A program made the translations under genes and the position numbers. A stretch of 52,016 nucleotides of DNA from NCBI GenBank assembly GCA_016204425.1, contig JACQKR010000017.1, positions 1 through 52,016 of the forward strand, in the 5' to 3' direction. This DNA is from Candidatus Levyibacteriota bacterium (GTDB lineage Bacteria > Patescibacteriota > Microgenomatia > Levybacterales > UBA12049). Shown in pieces: positions 23,999 to 33,214 of the stretch. How positions within the stretch are numbered: position 1 is the first letter of the stretch; every line of letters starts with the position of its first letter. The notes under the pieces are model-generated. The model was not told where the DNA came from. It did no database searches and worked only from the letters and a program-made list of their open reading frames with translations.

Positions 23999-25399
23999 AT
24001 GCCGGCCAAATCGTTGCTTTTCGTCCCCCTTACTGCAATAAATCCGCTTGATGGCAGATACCGAACTGATATAGAAATACTTTCGCCTTTCATTTCAGAG
24101 TATGCGCTCATCAAAACCCGTGTCGAAGTCGAAGCTTTGTATCTGTTTACTCTCTCTGAGAACACTGTCATCCGGCCTCTGACAGGAAATGAAAAAAAGA
24201 TACTTACGGCACTGTATGAGGACTTCAGCCTCGATGATGCAATGCGCGTGAAACAGATCGAAGATGAGACCAAGCATGATGTCAAAGCGGTTGAACGAAT
24301 TTTCCGGGAAAAATTACATAAAACATCGCTTGCCGACTGTATGGAAATGATCCACTTTGGCCTCACCTCTGAGGATATCAACAATCTCTCCTACCGGCTC
24401 ATGCTCGAAAGAGCAATGACACAGGTAATTAATCCTGCAATCAAAGAGATTATTAACCATCTTCTTACGCTTACACAAACCTATAAAATGCTTCCCATGC
24501 TCGCTCGCACCCATGGTCAGCCGGCTATCCCAACAACGCTTGGAAAAGAGCTTGTTGTCTTTGCCGACAGATTAACCAAGGAATTAATAATTCTTCAAAA
24601 ACACCGGCTTTCCGGCAAGCTAAATGGCGCAGCGGGAAATTACAATGCATTAGCTGTCGCATATCCGAAAATTGATTGGCAAGAGGTATCAAATGATTTT
24701 GTTGCCTCACTTGGACTCATGCCAAATCCCGTCACGACGCAAATCAATACCTATGAAGATATTATAAGCCTGTTTCAAATTCTCCAACGGGTCAATCTGA
24801 TCTTGCTCGATCTTGATCAGGATATGTGGCGGTACATCAGTGATTTGTGGTTTGTTCAGGAAGTGAGGGAAAAAGAAGTTGGATCATCAACAATGCCCCA
24901 GAAAATCAACCCGATTCGCTTCGAGAACAGTGAAGGAAATATCGGCATAGCAAATGCACTCCTCGAGTTTTTTGTCCGGAAACTTCCGGTGTCTCGACTG
25001 CAACGGGATCTTTCAGACAGTACGGTTATGAGAAATACCGGCGCAGCACTTGCATACAGTCTTCTCGCATATAAAAATACGCTCGGTGGCTTACTTCGTG
25101 TGAAGCCAAATGAGGAGCAAATACGAAACGATTTGCATAAAGACTGGTCAATTCTCACAGAAGCTGTACAGACCATCCTTCGAAAAGAAGGTGTCAAAGA
25201 TTCATATTCGCTTATCAAGTCCCTCAGTCGAGGAAAACATATCACATCATCCGACTGGATGACATGGGTCACGACCTTGCCGGTAAAAGACAGCATCAAA
25301 ACAACGCTCAAAAAATTGACACCGGAAACGTATATCGGCCTTGCGCCAAAGATTGTCGATCAAGCGATCAAAGATCTAGAAAATTTGAATAAAACATAG
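23999..25399 (+). CDS. purB: Adenylosuccinate lyase
   Basis: A 466-residue PurB of the E. coli-like branch: NPLDGRYRTDIEILSPFISEYALIK at the N-terminus, the HFGLTSEDINN segment with catalytic His, ARTHGQPAIPTTLGKE, and the signature loop SSTMPQKINPIRFENSEG, then QRDLSDSTVMRN. It cleaves both SAICAR and adenylosuccinate, so it serves two steps, de novo and IMP to AMP. It is the first gene of the operon. Confidence 0.97.
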   Translation: MPAKSLLFVPLTAINPLDGRYRTDIEILSPFISEYALIKTRVEVEALYLFTLSENTVIRPLTGNEKKILTALYEDFSLDDAMRVKQIEDETKHDVKAVERIFREKLHKTSLADCMEMIHFGLTSEDINNLSYRLMLERAMTQVINPAIKEIINHLLTLTQTYKMLPMLARTHGQPAIPTTLGKELVVFADRLTKELIILQKHRLSGKLNGAAGNYNALAVAYPKIDWQEVSNDFVASLGLMPNPVTTQINTYEDIISLFQILQRVNLILLDLDQDMWRYISDLWFVQEVREKEVGSSTMPQKINPIRFENSEGNIGIANALLEFFVRKLPVSRLQRDLSDSTVMRNTGAALAYSLLAYKNTLGGLLRVKPNEEQIRNDLHKDWSILTEAVQTILRKEGVKDSYSLIKSLSRGKHITSSDWMTWVTTLPVKDSIKTTLKKLTPETYIGLAPKIVDQAIKDLENLNKT

Positions 25400-25412
25400 T
25401 ATAAAGAAAAGT

Positions 25413-25943
25413 ATGAAAAAATTTGTTGTCGCGGTCCTTCTCGGTTCTGACTCAGATCTTCCTGTGATGGCAAAAGCCATAGGAATCTTTGAGGAGTTTT
25501 CGGTTCCATACGAAATTACTATCGCTTCCGCGCACCGCTCACCCGCGAGAACTATTTCTCTTGTTGAAGCGTATCAAAAAGACGGTGTGAAAGTTATCAT
25601 CGCTGCAGCAGGTATGGCTGCTCATCTCGCTGGAGTCGTGGCAGCACATTTTCCGCTTCCTGTCATCGGTGTTCCGCTGGAATCTGGCGCACTTAACGGC
25701 GTTGACGCCCTCTATGCAACAGTCCAGATGCCACCCGGCATTCCTGTCGCGACAGTCGGTATAGATAATGCACAGAACGCGGGGCTCCTTGCTGTCCAAA
25801 TTCTGGCAACGAGTGATGCAACGCTTGAAGAAAGACTTATCGCCTATAAACAATCGCTTGCTAAGAAAGTAACAAAAAAAGCAGAAAATCTTGAACAGAA
25901 AGGATTCAAGCAGTATATCGATGACTATCTTAAAAACCGTTGA
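25413..25943 (+). CDS. purE: PurE carboxyaminoimidazole ribonucleotide mutase/carboxylase
   Basis: A 176-residue PurE, slightly longer than usual: LLGSDSDLPVMAKA, ASAHRSPART (catalytic His), and AAAGMAAHLAGVVAA instead of the GGAAHLPGM usual in bacterial class I enzymes; with VQMPPGIPVATVGID this is closer to archaeal PurE. Class I PurE uses N5-CAIR from PurK, but no PurK is seen here. It may use CO2 or PurK encoded elsewhere. A Lys-rich 25-residue C-terminus is extra. It overlaps purC by 23 nt. Confidence 0.93.
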   Translation: MKKFVVAVLLGSDSDLPVMAKAIGIFEEFSVPYEITIASAHRSPARTISLVEAYQKDGVKVIIAAAGMAAHLAGVVAAHFPLPVIGVPLESGALNGVDALYATVQMPPGIPVATVGIDNAQNAGLLAVQILATSDATLEERLIAYKQSLAKKVTKKAENLEQKGFKQYIDDYLKNR

Positions 25944-26871
25944 CTTACCAGGACTTGGAAAAAAGCACCAGGGGAAAGTTCGAGACTTTTATATTCTGAA
26001 AGACAAACGGATCATTGTGACAACTGATCGTCAGTCTGCTTTTGACGTCAATCTTGGCCATATCCCTCACAAAGGCGCTGTCCTCAATATGCTTGCTGCA
26101 TTTTGGTTTGAAAAAACAAAAGATATTATCCCAAATCACCTTATCTCAGTCCCTGACCCAAACGTAACAATTGCTCGAAATGCTGAGATGATCCCAATCG
26201 AAATGATCGTTCGAGGCTATATTTCTGGTGTAACAAAGACGTCGATTTGGTATTCATACGAGAGAGGTGAACGAGAAATCTATGGCATTCCCTTTCCTGA
26301 AGGTCTACGAAAAAATCAAAAACTACCCCATCCTGTCATCACTCCCACGACGCATGGAGGAGGGAAGGGTGGACATGACGAACGATTGACGAAAGATGAG
26401 ATCCTGAAAAGAAAAATCGTGTCGAAAAAACTCTATGAACAAATGGAGAAAACAGCCCTTGCTCTTTTTGAGCGCGGAACAAAAATATGTAGCAAGGCAG
26501 ACTTGATTCTCGTGGACACGAAGTATGAATTTGGACTCTATAAAGGCAAGCTCATGCTTGTGGACGAGATCCATACACCAGATTCATCAAGATTTTGGAT
26601 CAAAGAAACATATAGAGAACGGTTCTTGAAAGGCTTGGAGCCTGAAAATTTTGATAAAGAATTCCTTCGACTATGGTATAACAGAAAGGGGTATACTGGA
26701 GACGGGAAACCGCTTCCCATGCCAAAAAGTTTGATTGCAAAAGTAAGCAAGCGTTACCGCGATGTTTACACAATGATAACTGGAAAAAAATTTGCTATAC
26801 TAAAAACGGATGCTTCAATTGAAAATCGGATTGTAAAAAACCTTATCGATTATGACATCAAACATGAATAA
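25921..26871 (+). CDS. purC: SAICAR synthetase
   Basis: A 316-residue PurC: GKVRDFYILKDKRIIVTTDRQSAFD at the N-terminus, the EMIVRGYISG segment, and LVDTKYEFGL...LVDEIHTPDSSRFW in the C-terminal half. It joins CAIR and aspartate with ATP. It has the length of the longer (yeast-like or archaeal-type) class rather than the ~237-residue E. coli enzyme. Start ATG 25921 lies inside purE, with AAAGGA upstream, implying translational coupling. Ends overlapping purF by 8 nt. Confidence 0.95.
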   Translation: MTILKTVDLPGLGKKHQGKVRDFYILKDKRIIVTTDRQSAFDVNLGHIPHKGAVLNMLAAFWFEKTKDIIPNHLISVPDPNVTIARNAEMIPIEMIVRGYISGVTKTSIWYSYERGEREIYGIPFPEGLRKNQKLPHPVITPTTHGGGKGGHDERLTKDEILKRKIVSKKLYEQMEKTALALFERGTKICSKADLILVDTKYEFGLYKGKLMLVDEIHTPDSSRFWIKETYRERFLKGLEPENFDKEFLRLWYNRKGYTGDGKPLPMPKSLIAKVSKRYRDVYTMITGKKFAILKTDASIENRIVKNLIDYDIKHE

Positions 26872-28327
26872 AAAACAGTGTCTTATGACAAAGCAAAACG
26901 ATTTTCTTGAAAAAGAAACACCGCGCGAGAAATGCGCGGTTTTTGGTATCTATGGGAAGAATCTTGATGCAGCACGGCTCACCTACTTTGGATTATATGC
27001 ACTCCAGCATCGAGGACAAGAAGCCTCAGGAATAGCAGCGTCTGACGGCAATGCGCTTCGCGTCCATAAAGCCCAAGGCCTTGTTGCTCAAGTGTATGCA
27101 GAACATGATCTTGAAAAGCTTACCGGTCATATGGCTATCGGACATAATCGCTACTCGACCTCCGGTGGCTCCATATCAGATCATAATCAGCCGGTTGCTG
27201 GAAGAAACGACATTGTTGCTTTAGCACACAATGGAAACTTACCCTCAACAATAAAACTGCAAAACTTCCTTCGCAAGAAGGGATTTGATACGAATAGCTT
27301 GAATGACTCAGAGCTCATGCATCTTGCTATTAAATATTACCTCGTCAAGGGTTTAACTCTTGAAGGAGCAATTCAAAAAGCATACCCCCTGTTCACAGGG
27401 GCTTTTTGTCTTATGGTCATGACGAAAGATAAAATAGCGGCAGTACGAGACCCCTTTGGCATTCGCCCGCTGTCTCTTGGAAAACTCAATCACAGTGGCT
27501 ATGTTTTCTCATCTGAAACCTGTGCTTTTGATACGGTGAACGCAGAGCAAATTCGTGATGTTGATCCAGGAGAGATGGTTGTCATTGATGAAACAGGGCT
27601 GCATTCTTATAAAATTGCAAAGCCAAATCAAAAACTTGACATCTTCGAATTTGTCTACTTCTCTCGCCCAGATAGTGTCTTACTTGGGAAGCGGGTATAT
27701 GAAGTTCGAAGAAATCTCGGCATACAACTCGCGAAAGAATACCCTATTGATGCCGATGTCGTCATTCCGGTTCCTGATTCTGCAATTCCCGCTGCAATCG
27801 GCTACTCAGGTGCCAGTGGTATTCCATTTGAGCATGGACTCGTTAAAAACCGCTATATCGGAAGAACATTTATTCTGCCAGATCAGCGCCTTCGGGATCG
27901 GGGCGTGCAGATGAAGCTGAATCCAATTGAGGAAATTATTAAAGGGAAGAGAGTCATTGTGATTGACGATTCGATTGTGAGAGGCACAACAGCGCAAAAA
28001 TTAGTCCGCATGATACGAGAAGCCGGAGCAAAAGAGGTTCACTTGATGAGCAGCTGCCCTCCTGTTCAGTTCCCTGATTTTTATGGCATTGATACGCCCT
28101 CCCAAAAAGCACTCATTGCCGCCAACATGACAATTCCGCAAATTAGAGATTTTGTCGGCGCTGACACTGTCAGTTTCCTTTCCTACAAAGGCATGATAAA
28201 AGCAACCGGTTTGCCGGAAAATGTTTTCTGCACATCGTGCTTTACCGGTAAGTATCCAATCGATATTGGCGCTTTAGCCAAAGAAATTAATTTCTCATTC
28301 TCATTTCAACCTGCCCTCATAAGGTAG
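26864..28327 (+). CDS. purF: Amidophosphoribosyltransferase
   Basis: A 487-residue PurF with a short propeptide and the catalytic Cys in EKCAVFGIYG, LQHRGQEASGIA, HNGNL, and the PRPP motif VIVIDDSIVRGTTAQKLV. The C-terminal CTSCFTGKYP and earlier SSCPP provide the Cys of the [4Fe-4S] cluster seen in the B. subtilis-type enzyme, suggesting the propeptide is cleaved. It commits PRPP to purine synthesis in the cytoplasm. Two terminator-like hairpins with T-runs occur inside this gene (26920-26944 and 27386-27407). ATG 26885 is an alternative start. Confidence 0.96.
   Translation: MNKKQCLMTKQNDFLEKETPREKCAVFGIYGKNLDAARLTYFGLYALQHRGQEASGIAASDGNALRVHKAQGLVAQVYAEHDLEKLTGHMAIGHNRYSTSGGSISDHNQPVAGRNDIVALAHNGNLPSTIKLQNFLRKKGFDTNSLNDSELMHLAIKYYLVKGLTLEGAIQKAYPLFTGAFCLMVMTKDKIAAVRDPFGIRPLSLGKLNHSGYVFSSETCAFDTVNAEQIRDVDPGEMVVIDETGLHSYKIAKPNQKLDIFEFVYFSRPDSVLLGKRVYEVRRNLGIQLAKEYPIDADVVIPVPDSAIPAAIGYSGASGIPFEHGLVKNRYIGRTFILPDQRLRDRGVQMKLNPIEEIIKGKRVIVIDDSIVRGTTAQKLVRMIREAGAKEVHLMSSCPPVQFPDFYGIDTPSQKALIAANMTIPQIRDFVGADTVSFLSYKGMIKATGLPENVFCTSCFTGKYPIDIGALAKEINFSFSFQPALIR
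26920..26944 (+). terminator. Terminator-like hairpin in 5' part of purF
   Basis: ACCGCGC-(GAGAAAT)-GCGCGGT, a 7-bp perfect GC-rich stem, is followed directly by TTTT. It lies at the codons of the catalytic Cys. Possibly a transcription attenuator, or chance created by conserved codons. Confidence 0.3.
27386..27407 (+). terminator. Second terminator-like hairpin inside purF
   Basis: CCCCTG-(TTCA)-CAGGGG, a 6-bp GC-rich stem with a tetraloop, is followed by CTTTTT. It sits in the coding sequence of the N-terminal amidotransferase domain. Confidence 0.3.
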
Positions 28328-28331
28328 ACTG

Positions 28332-28934
28332 ATGATACGACTTGCAATACTTATCTCAAATAGCGGGACAGGAACAAATCTCCAGGCGATCATCGATGCA
28401 ATAGAAAATAAAACGCTAAAAGCGAGAATTGTTACTGTTATCAGTGATAAAAAAGATGCATATGGGCTCACCCGGGCAGGAACGCATCACATACCAACGG
28501 CAATCTGTCTTGCCAAAGAACAACTGCTGCCATTACTGCAAGCCCACAAGCCTGACTATGTTTGTCTGACCGGATGGAAACTCATTATTCCCAACGACGT
28601 TCTTACGATATATTCTCAACGGATTCTCAATATTCACCCCGGCCTTATTCCTGATACGATACAGGGTATTGTAAAAAACCCTGACGGCACAGAAGCGTTA
28701 TGGAATAAGGGGAAATTTACCGATACTGCAATACAAAATTTTCTTACTGCAAAGGCAACCTATGCAGGATCTACGGTACATTTCCTATCAAACGAGTTTG
28801 ACTTCGGCCCTGTTCTTGGACGGTGTTTTGAAAAAATACAACCAAACGATACTGCTGAAACATTGTATGCACGATTGAAGAAAAAAGAAAATCACATGTA
28901 TGTACAAACGTTAAAGAAATTATGTAACACATAA
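28332..28934 (+). CDS. purN: Glycinamide ribonucleotide formyltransferase
   Basis: A 200-residue PurN: LISNSGTGTNLQAII (phosphate loop), NIHPGLIP with catalytic Asn and His, and GSTVHFLSNEFDFGPVL with the Asp. It uses 10-formyl-tetrahydrofolate. The PurN sequence is somewhat divergent in the middle, with KNPDGTEALWNKG in the loop before the last strand. Four nucleotides separate it from purF, so it is in the same operon. A palindromic repeat follows. Confidence 0.93.
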   Translation: MIRLAILISNSGTGTNLQAIIDAIENKTLKARIVTVISDKKDAYGLTRAGTHHIPTAICLAKEQLLPLLQAHKPDYVCLTGWKLIIPNDVLTIYSQRILNIHPGLIPDTIQGIVKNPDGTEALWNKGKFTDTAIQNFLTAKATYAGSTVHFLSNEFDFGPVLGRCFEKIQPNDTAETLYARLKKKENHMYVQTLKKLCNT

Positions 28935-28936
28935 TT

Positions 28937-29002
28937 GTCACCCTGAACTTGTTTCAGGGTCTTTACAGGGGTTATTGGATGCCGAAACAAGTTCGGCATG
29001 AC
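28937..29002. repeat. GTCAC...ATGAC palindromic intergenic repeat, copy B
   Basis: Two hairpins: ACCCTGAA...TTCAGGGT (with CTTGT between) and ATGCCGAA...TTCGGCAT, with 15-20 nt between them. It sits between purN and purD and ends 2 nt before the purD -10 box. Related to the copies at 4141 and 37773. Confidence 0.6.
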
Positions 29003-29004
29003 AG

Positions 29005-29010
29005 TAAAAT
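29005..29010 (+). promoter_or_regulatory. -10 box of purD
   Basis: TAAAAT ends 6 nt before the ATG at 29017, directly after the palindromic repeat. It suggests a second promoter within the operon; the -35 region is poor. Confidence 0.4.
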
Positions 29011-29016
29011 AGAGGT

Positions 29017-30318
29017 ATGAAAATTCTTATCATCGGCGCAGGCGGGAGAGAACATGCACTTGCGGCAACGTACGCAAAATCAAACCGTGTTAAGAAAATT
29101 TTTGTCGCACCGGGAAATGATTTTATGGAGGAAACAAGTAGTAAGATACAGGTGTTCCCCCAGATTTCTTTACTGGACTTTGATTCTATGCTCTCTCTGG
29201 TGAAAAAATACGACATCGATCTCGTCGATGTTGCACAAGATAATGTCCTGGCTGAAGGATTTGTCGACAAATTATCAAAATACGGTATTCCCGCATTTGG
29301 CCCAAAAAAAGCCGCCGCAGAAATAGAGTGGAACAAAGATTGGGCACGCTCTTTTATGAAAAAATATGATCTCCCTATCCCTCGCTACAAATCATTTTCA
29401 AATAAAACTCGTGCTCTCTCCCATGTAAAACAGCTTCCCGAACAAACGCTTTTCATAAAGGCATCAGGATTGGCTCTTGGCAAAGGTGTTATAAAAGCAG
29501 AAAACCGGAAAGAAGCATACGCAGCAATTGTAGCAATGAAGCAATTTCACACTGCCGGGAAGACTTTTTTAATTGAAGAGGGGATGACAGGTGAAGAATT
29601 TTCTCTTTTTGCAATTTGTGATGGAAAACGGTATGTGATTGCCGGATGCGCTCAAGATCATAAGACTGTCTACAACGGTGACTTAGGACCAAATACCGGC
29701 GGCATGGGATGTGTTGCGCCAACAACACTCCTCAATCAGCAACTCTTCTCTCAAATTAAACGCACCATTCTCAACCCGTTTATTCACGGCATGCTCCTTG
29801 AGGACAGGCCGTTCACCGGCATCATTTACTTAGGTGGGATGCTTTCGAAAAAAGGACCGCAAGTCGTTGAGTTTAACGCCCGCTGGGGTGAACCCGAGGC
29901 AAACGTCATCCTGCCGGGACTGCAAACAGATTATATCGATATTGTTGAGGCAGTCATGATGCAAGAGCTCATGACAAAAGCTGTCCGATTTGACAATAAA
30001 GTCCGCATCAGCGTTGCCGGCTGCGCGATCGGGTATCCGACAGAGTATTCGAAAATAAAAGGGAAGAAAATTGTTGGTCTTACTGTCGCCTCACGCCTTC
30101 CGGGTATAAGCGTGTTTGGTGCGGGGATAAAAAGAAAAGGGAAAGATTACGTCGTCAATGGCGGAAGAATCTTTCATCTGGTTGCGGAAGGTGATAATAT
30201 TGCCAAGGCCAGAGAGAGAGCCTATACGGCAATGTCACATATCTCAGTTGAGGGTAACAATCTGCATTACCGAACCGACATAGGCTGGCGCGAGCTGGCA
30301 CGAAAAGCTAAAAAATAA
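29017..30318 (+). CDS. purD: Phosphoribosylamine-glycine ligase
   Basis: A 433-residue PurD with ATP-grasp fold: ILIIGAGGREHALA at the N-terminus, VAQDNVLAEGFVD, DWARSFMKKYDLP, IKASGLALGKGVI, EEGMTGEEFSLFAI, and YLGGMLSKKGPQVVEFNARWGEPEAN. It makes GAR from phosphoribosylamine and glycine with ATP. It begins after the repeat with its own possible leaderless start. The middle includes PNTGGMGC, which is canonical. Confidence 0.96.
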   Translation: MKILIIGAGGREHALAATYAKSNRVKKIFVAPGNDFMEETSSKIQVFPQISLLDFDSMLSLVKKYDIDLVDVAQDNVLAEGFVDKLSKYGIPAFGPKKAAAEIEWNKDWARSFMKKYDLPIPRYKSFSNKTRALSHVKQLPEQTLFIKASGLALGKGVIKAENRKEAYAAIVAMKQFHTAGKTFLIEEGMTGEEFSLFAICDGKRYVIAGCAQDHKTVYNGDLGPNTGGMGCVAPTTLLNQQLFSQIKRTILNPFIHGMLLEDRPFTGIIYLGGMLSKKGPQVVEFNARWGEPEANVILPGLQTDYIDIVEAVMMQELMTKAVRFDNKVRISVAGCAIGYPTEYSKIKGKKIVGLTVASRLPGISVFGAGIKRKGKDYVVNGGRIFHLVAEGDNIAKARERAYTAMSHISVEGNNLHYRTDIGWRELARKAKK

Positions 30319-30352
30319 TGGAACGAAGGAACAATAGAACAATTTTTTCGCT

Positions 30353-33214
30353 ATGATACAAACAATTCGTGTTCAAACAACAAAAGGCCCTGACCTTACC
30401 GGATTGGGCCTTCTACACGACATACAAAGCCAGCTTCATATTGATGGCGTAACAAAAATCCGTACTGCAAAAGTCTATCGTGTTGAGGGATTAAACGATA
30501 CGGATGCTAGAATCCTAACTGAGCAAGCGTTTTGTGAAACGATCAACCAAGACTATGCAATAAACTCCACACTTTTTACTGATGCAAAGCACATTGTTGA
30601 AATCGCCTATAAACCAGGAGTGATGAATCCTGAAGTACAATCGATTCTCAAATCAGCTTCTGATCTTGGATTTTCGCTTGCGGCTGCAGACTCGAGTCGA
30701 GAGTATGCGTTTTATGGAAAGGTAACCCGAGAGCAAGTAACCCAAATTATTCACAAGCTTAATCTCTTCAATGCAATCACCGAACATGTCGTTCTTGAGG
30801 AGCCAAAAACCTTGAAAATTACCGGAAAAATCGGAAAAGTAAAAACGCTTCCTCTTCGCGCACTGTCGGACAGTGAGCTGACGACGCTTTCAAAGGATAC
30901 GCTTTTCTTGACCCTTGAGGAAATGCGCGTTATTCAACGGTATTTCCAGAAAATCAAACGTGACCCAACCGATTGCGAGCTTGAAACACTCGCCCAGACC
31001 TGGAGTGAGCATTGCGTACATAAAACGTTTCGCGCGAATCTCACGATTGACGGGAAGAAAAAACGACCGCTGATTAAGCGCATCAAGGATACGGCAAAGG
31101 GGTTTGATAGCTTTATCGTCTCTGCATTCGAGGATAATTCAGGAGTCATTGATTTTTATGACGGCTACGGTATCTGCGGAAAAGTAGAGACACACAACAG
31201 CCCTTCGGCAATTGAACCGTATGGCGGCGCAATGACAGGATCAGGCGGGGTCTTTCGCGACGTTTTAGGAACCGGGCAGGGTGCAAAAGTTCTGATTTCA
31301 ACAGATGTTTTTTGCTTTGCCCCACCAGACTTACCAAAAAAAGACATCCCTCCAGGATGCCTTCCGCCCGACTACATGCTCAAAAAAGTAGTCGCAGGCG
31401 TTAGAGACTACGGCAACAGGGTCGGCATCCCGACAAATAACGGTTCACTTCACTTTCATCCTGATTTTCGAGCCAAACCAACCGTCGCAGTAGGTGCATA
31501 CGGCATTTTGGAAAAGAAAAAAGCGCAAAAAGGAAAAGTAAAACCCTCAGACCTCATTCTTACCTTAGGCGGAAGAACAGGAAGAGACGGGATCCACGGT
31601 GCAACATTCTCAAGCGGAGAAATGACCGATCGAACCATCACTGTCTCAGGATCTGCGGTGCAAATCGGCAACGCCATTGAGGAGAAACGCGTCATTGATG
31701 CCGTTATGGAGCTACGCGAGAAAAGGTACATCCGGGCAATCACCGATTGCGGCGCAGGGGGCTATTCCAGTGCAATTGGGGAGATGGGAAAAGATACCGG
31801 TGCAAAAGTACATTTGGAAAAGGTACCGCTTAAATATACCGGTCTTGCGCCCTGGGAAATATTTCTTTCCGAGTCGCAGGAGCGAATGGTTATCGCGGTA
31901 GATCCCAAACACAAAAAAGAAGTCTTGGATATCTGCAAGCTCTATAACGTTGAGGCAACAGTCATTGGTGAGTTTACCAATACCCACCGCTTGCATGTTT
32001 TTTACGGGAAAGAAACGGTCTGCGACTTAGCTATGACATTTCTCCATGATGGACTGCCACAACGACACATGATTGGGAAAACCGCGTCAAACGCGGCCTC
32101 AGCCGCGTCCGACGCTGCTGCGGCAAAAAAAATTGAAAAGCTGCCTCAACCAAAAGATTATGAGAGTATTTGGAAAAAGATAATGAGCCATGGAAATGTC
32201 TGCTCAAAAGAGCCAATAGTAAGGCTGTATGACCATACTGTCCAAGGCAGCAATGCCCTCCATCCATTTGGAGGAGTAGCATTGGACGCGCCGAATGATG
32301 GTGCGATAGTAAAACCATTTCTTGATAAACCGTACGGTCTTGCAACAACCCATGGACTCAACCCTGTACTGAACCAGATAGATCCATACTGGGGATCGAT
32401 TTGGGCACTCACCGAAGCAGTTGCAAATTATGTGGCAATTGGCGGCAGCCTCAAAGACGCAGCGCTTATTGATAATTTTGTCTGGCCATTTCCTGATGAA
32501 GCATCCCTTGCTGATCTTGATAAAGCAGTTGACGCTTGTACTGATATGGCAAAACTTCTCTCAATGCCCTTTGTCTCAGGAAAAGACAGTTTGTCCAGCA
32601 CCTATCGCTTTAAGGACAAAAGTGTCCTCAAAATTCCGCCGGTACTCCTTATCTCCGTATTTGGCAGAATTGCCGATGTCACAAAAACCATGAGTAGTGA
32701 TTTTAAACAGGCCGGCTCAACGATTGTCCTTGTTGGTAAATCCGATGTGAAAAATCTTGGCGGAACGACCTACTTTAGCATTCGCAACTCCCAGGCAAAT
32801 AGCATCCCAAGAGTTGATATAAAAACGCTCCCAAAGACACTTGCGGCAGTTACAAAGGGCATACAGGCAGGCAACATCCTTGCGGTGCATGATATTTCAG
32901 AAGGGGGTATCGCCAGCGCATTAGCTGAAATGTGTTTTGGAGCGGGATTTGGCGCAACCGTTGATGTGAAGAAGATTGCTATGACCCGTCCTGATTTTAC
33001 CCTGTTCAATGAAACAGCCGGAACATTCCTTATTGAAGTTGCAAATGAAAAAACTGCGAAGAAGTTATTCAGAAATGTTCCTTATGCGATTATCGGCACA
33101 ACGAAGCAATCTTCAACAATTGAGGTTTTTCATGGCAAGAAACAGCTCGCTGACGCAAGAATAAACACATTAAAAACAGCTTGGCAGAAACCAATGAAAG
33201 CATACTTTTCATGA
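30353..33214 (+). CDS. purL: FGAM synthetase: PurS-like domains fused to PurL
   Basis: A 953-residue protein. The first ~160 residues look like two PurS-like alpha/beta repeats (RVQTTKGPDLTGLG..., then HIVEIAYKPGVMNPEVQSIL), joined to a PurL synthetase body: TWSEHCVHKTF, KVETHNSPSAIEPYGGAMTGSGGVFRD, GGRTGRDGIHGATFSS, GAGGYSSAIGEMG and VSGKDSLSS. The glutaminase is separate (purQ). This is intermediate between the three-subunit form and the single-chain ~1300-residue form, similar to ~1000-residue PurLs of some deep-branching bacteria. An Ala/Ser/Asn-rich linker (ASNAASAASDAAAAKK) lies in the middle. ETHNHP appears as THNSP. Confidence 0.95.
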   Translation: MIQTIRVQTTKGPDLTGLGLLHDIQSQLHIDGVTKIRTAKVYRVEGLNDTDARILTEQAFCETINQDYAINSTLFTDAKHIVEIAYKPGVMNPEVQSILKSASDLGFSLAAADSSREYAFYGKVTREQVTQIIHKLNLFNAITEHVVLEEPKTLKITGKIGKVKTLPLRALSDSELTTLSKDTLFLTLEEMRVIQRYFQKIKRDPTDCELETLAQTWSEHCVHKTFRANLTIDGKKKRPLIKRIKDTAKGFDSFIVSAFEDNSGVIDFYDGYGICGKVETHNSPSAIEPYGGAMTGSGGVFRDVLGTGQGAKVLISTDVFCFAPPDLPKKDIPPGCLPPDYMLKKVVAGVRDYGNRVGIPTNNGSLHFHPDFRAKPTVAVGAYGILEKKKAQKGKVKPSDLILTLGGRTGRDGIHGATFSSGEMTDRTITVSGSAVQIGNAIEEKRVIDAVMELREKRYIRAITDCGAGGYSSAIGEMGKDTGAKVHLEKVPLKYTGLAPWEIFLSESQERMVIAVDPKHKKEVLDICKLYNVEATVIGEFTNTHRLHVFYGKETVCDLAMTFLHDGLPQRHMIGKTASNAASAASDAAAAKKIEKLPQPKDYESIWKKIMSHGNVCSKEPIVRLYDHTVQGSNALHPFGGVALDAPNDGAIVKPFLDKPYGLATTHGLNPVLNQIDPYWGSIWALTEAVANYVAIGGSLKDAALIDNFVWPFPDEASLADLDKAVDACTDMAKLLSMPFVSGKDSLSSTYRFKDKSVLKIPPVLLISVFGRIADVTKTMSSDFKQAGSTIVLVGKSDVKNLGGTTYFSIRNSQANSIPRVDIKTLPKTLAAVTKGIQAGNILAVHDISEGGIASALAEMCFGAGFGATVDVKKIAMTRPDFTLFNETAGTFLIEVANEKTAKKLFRNVPYAIIGTTKQSSTIEVFHGKKQLADARINTLKTAWQKPMKAYFS

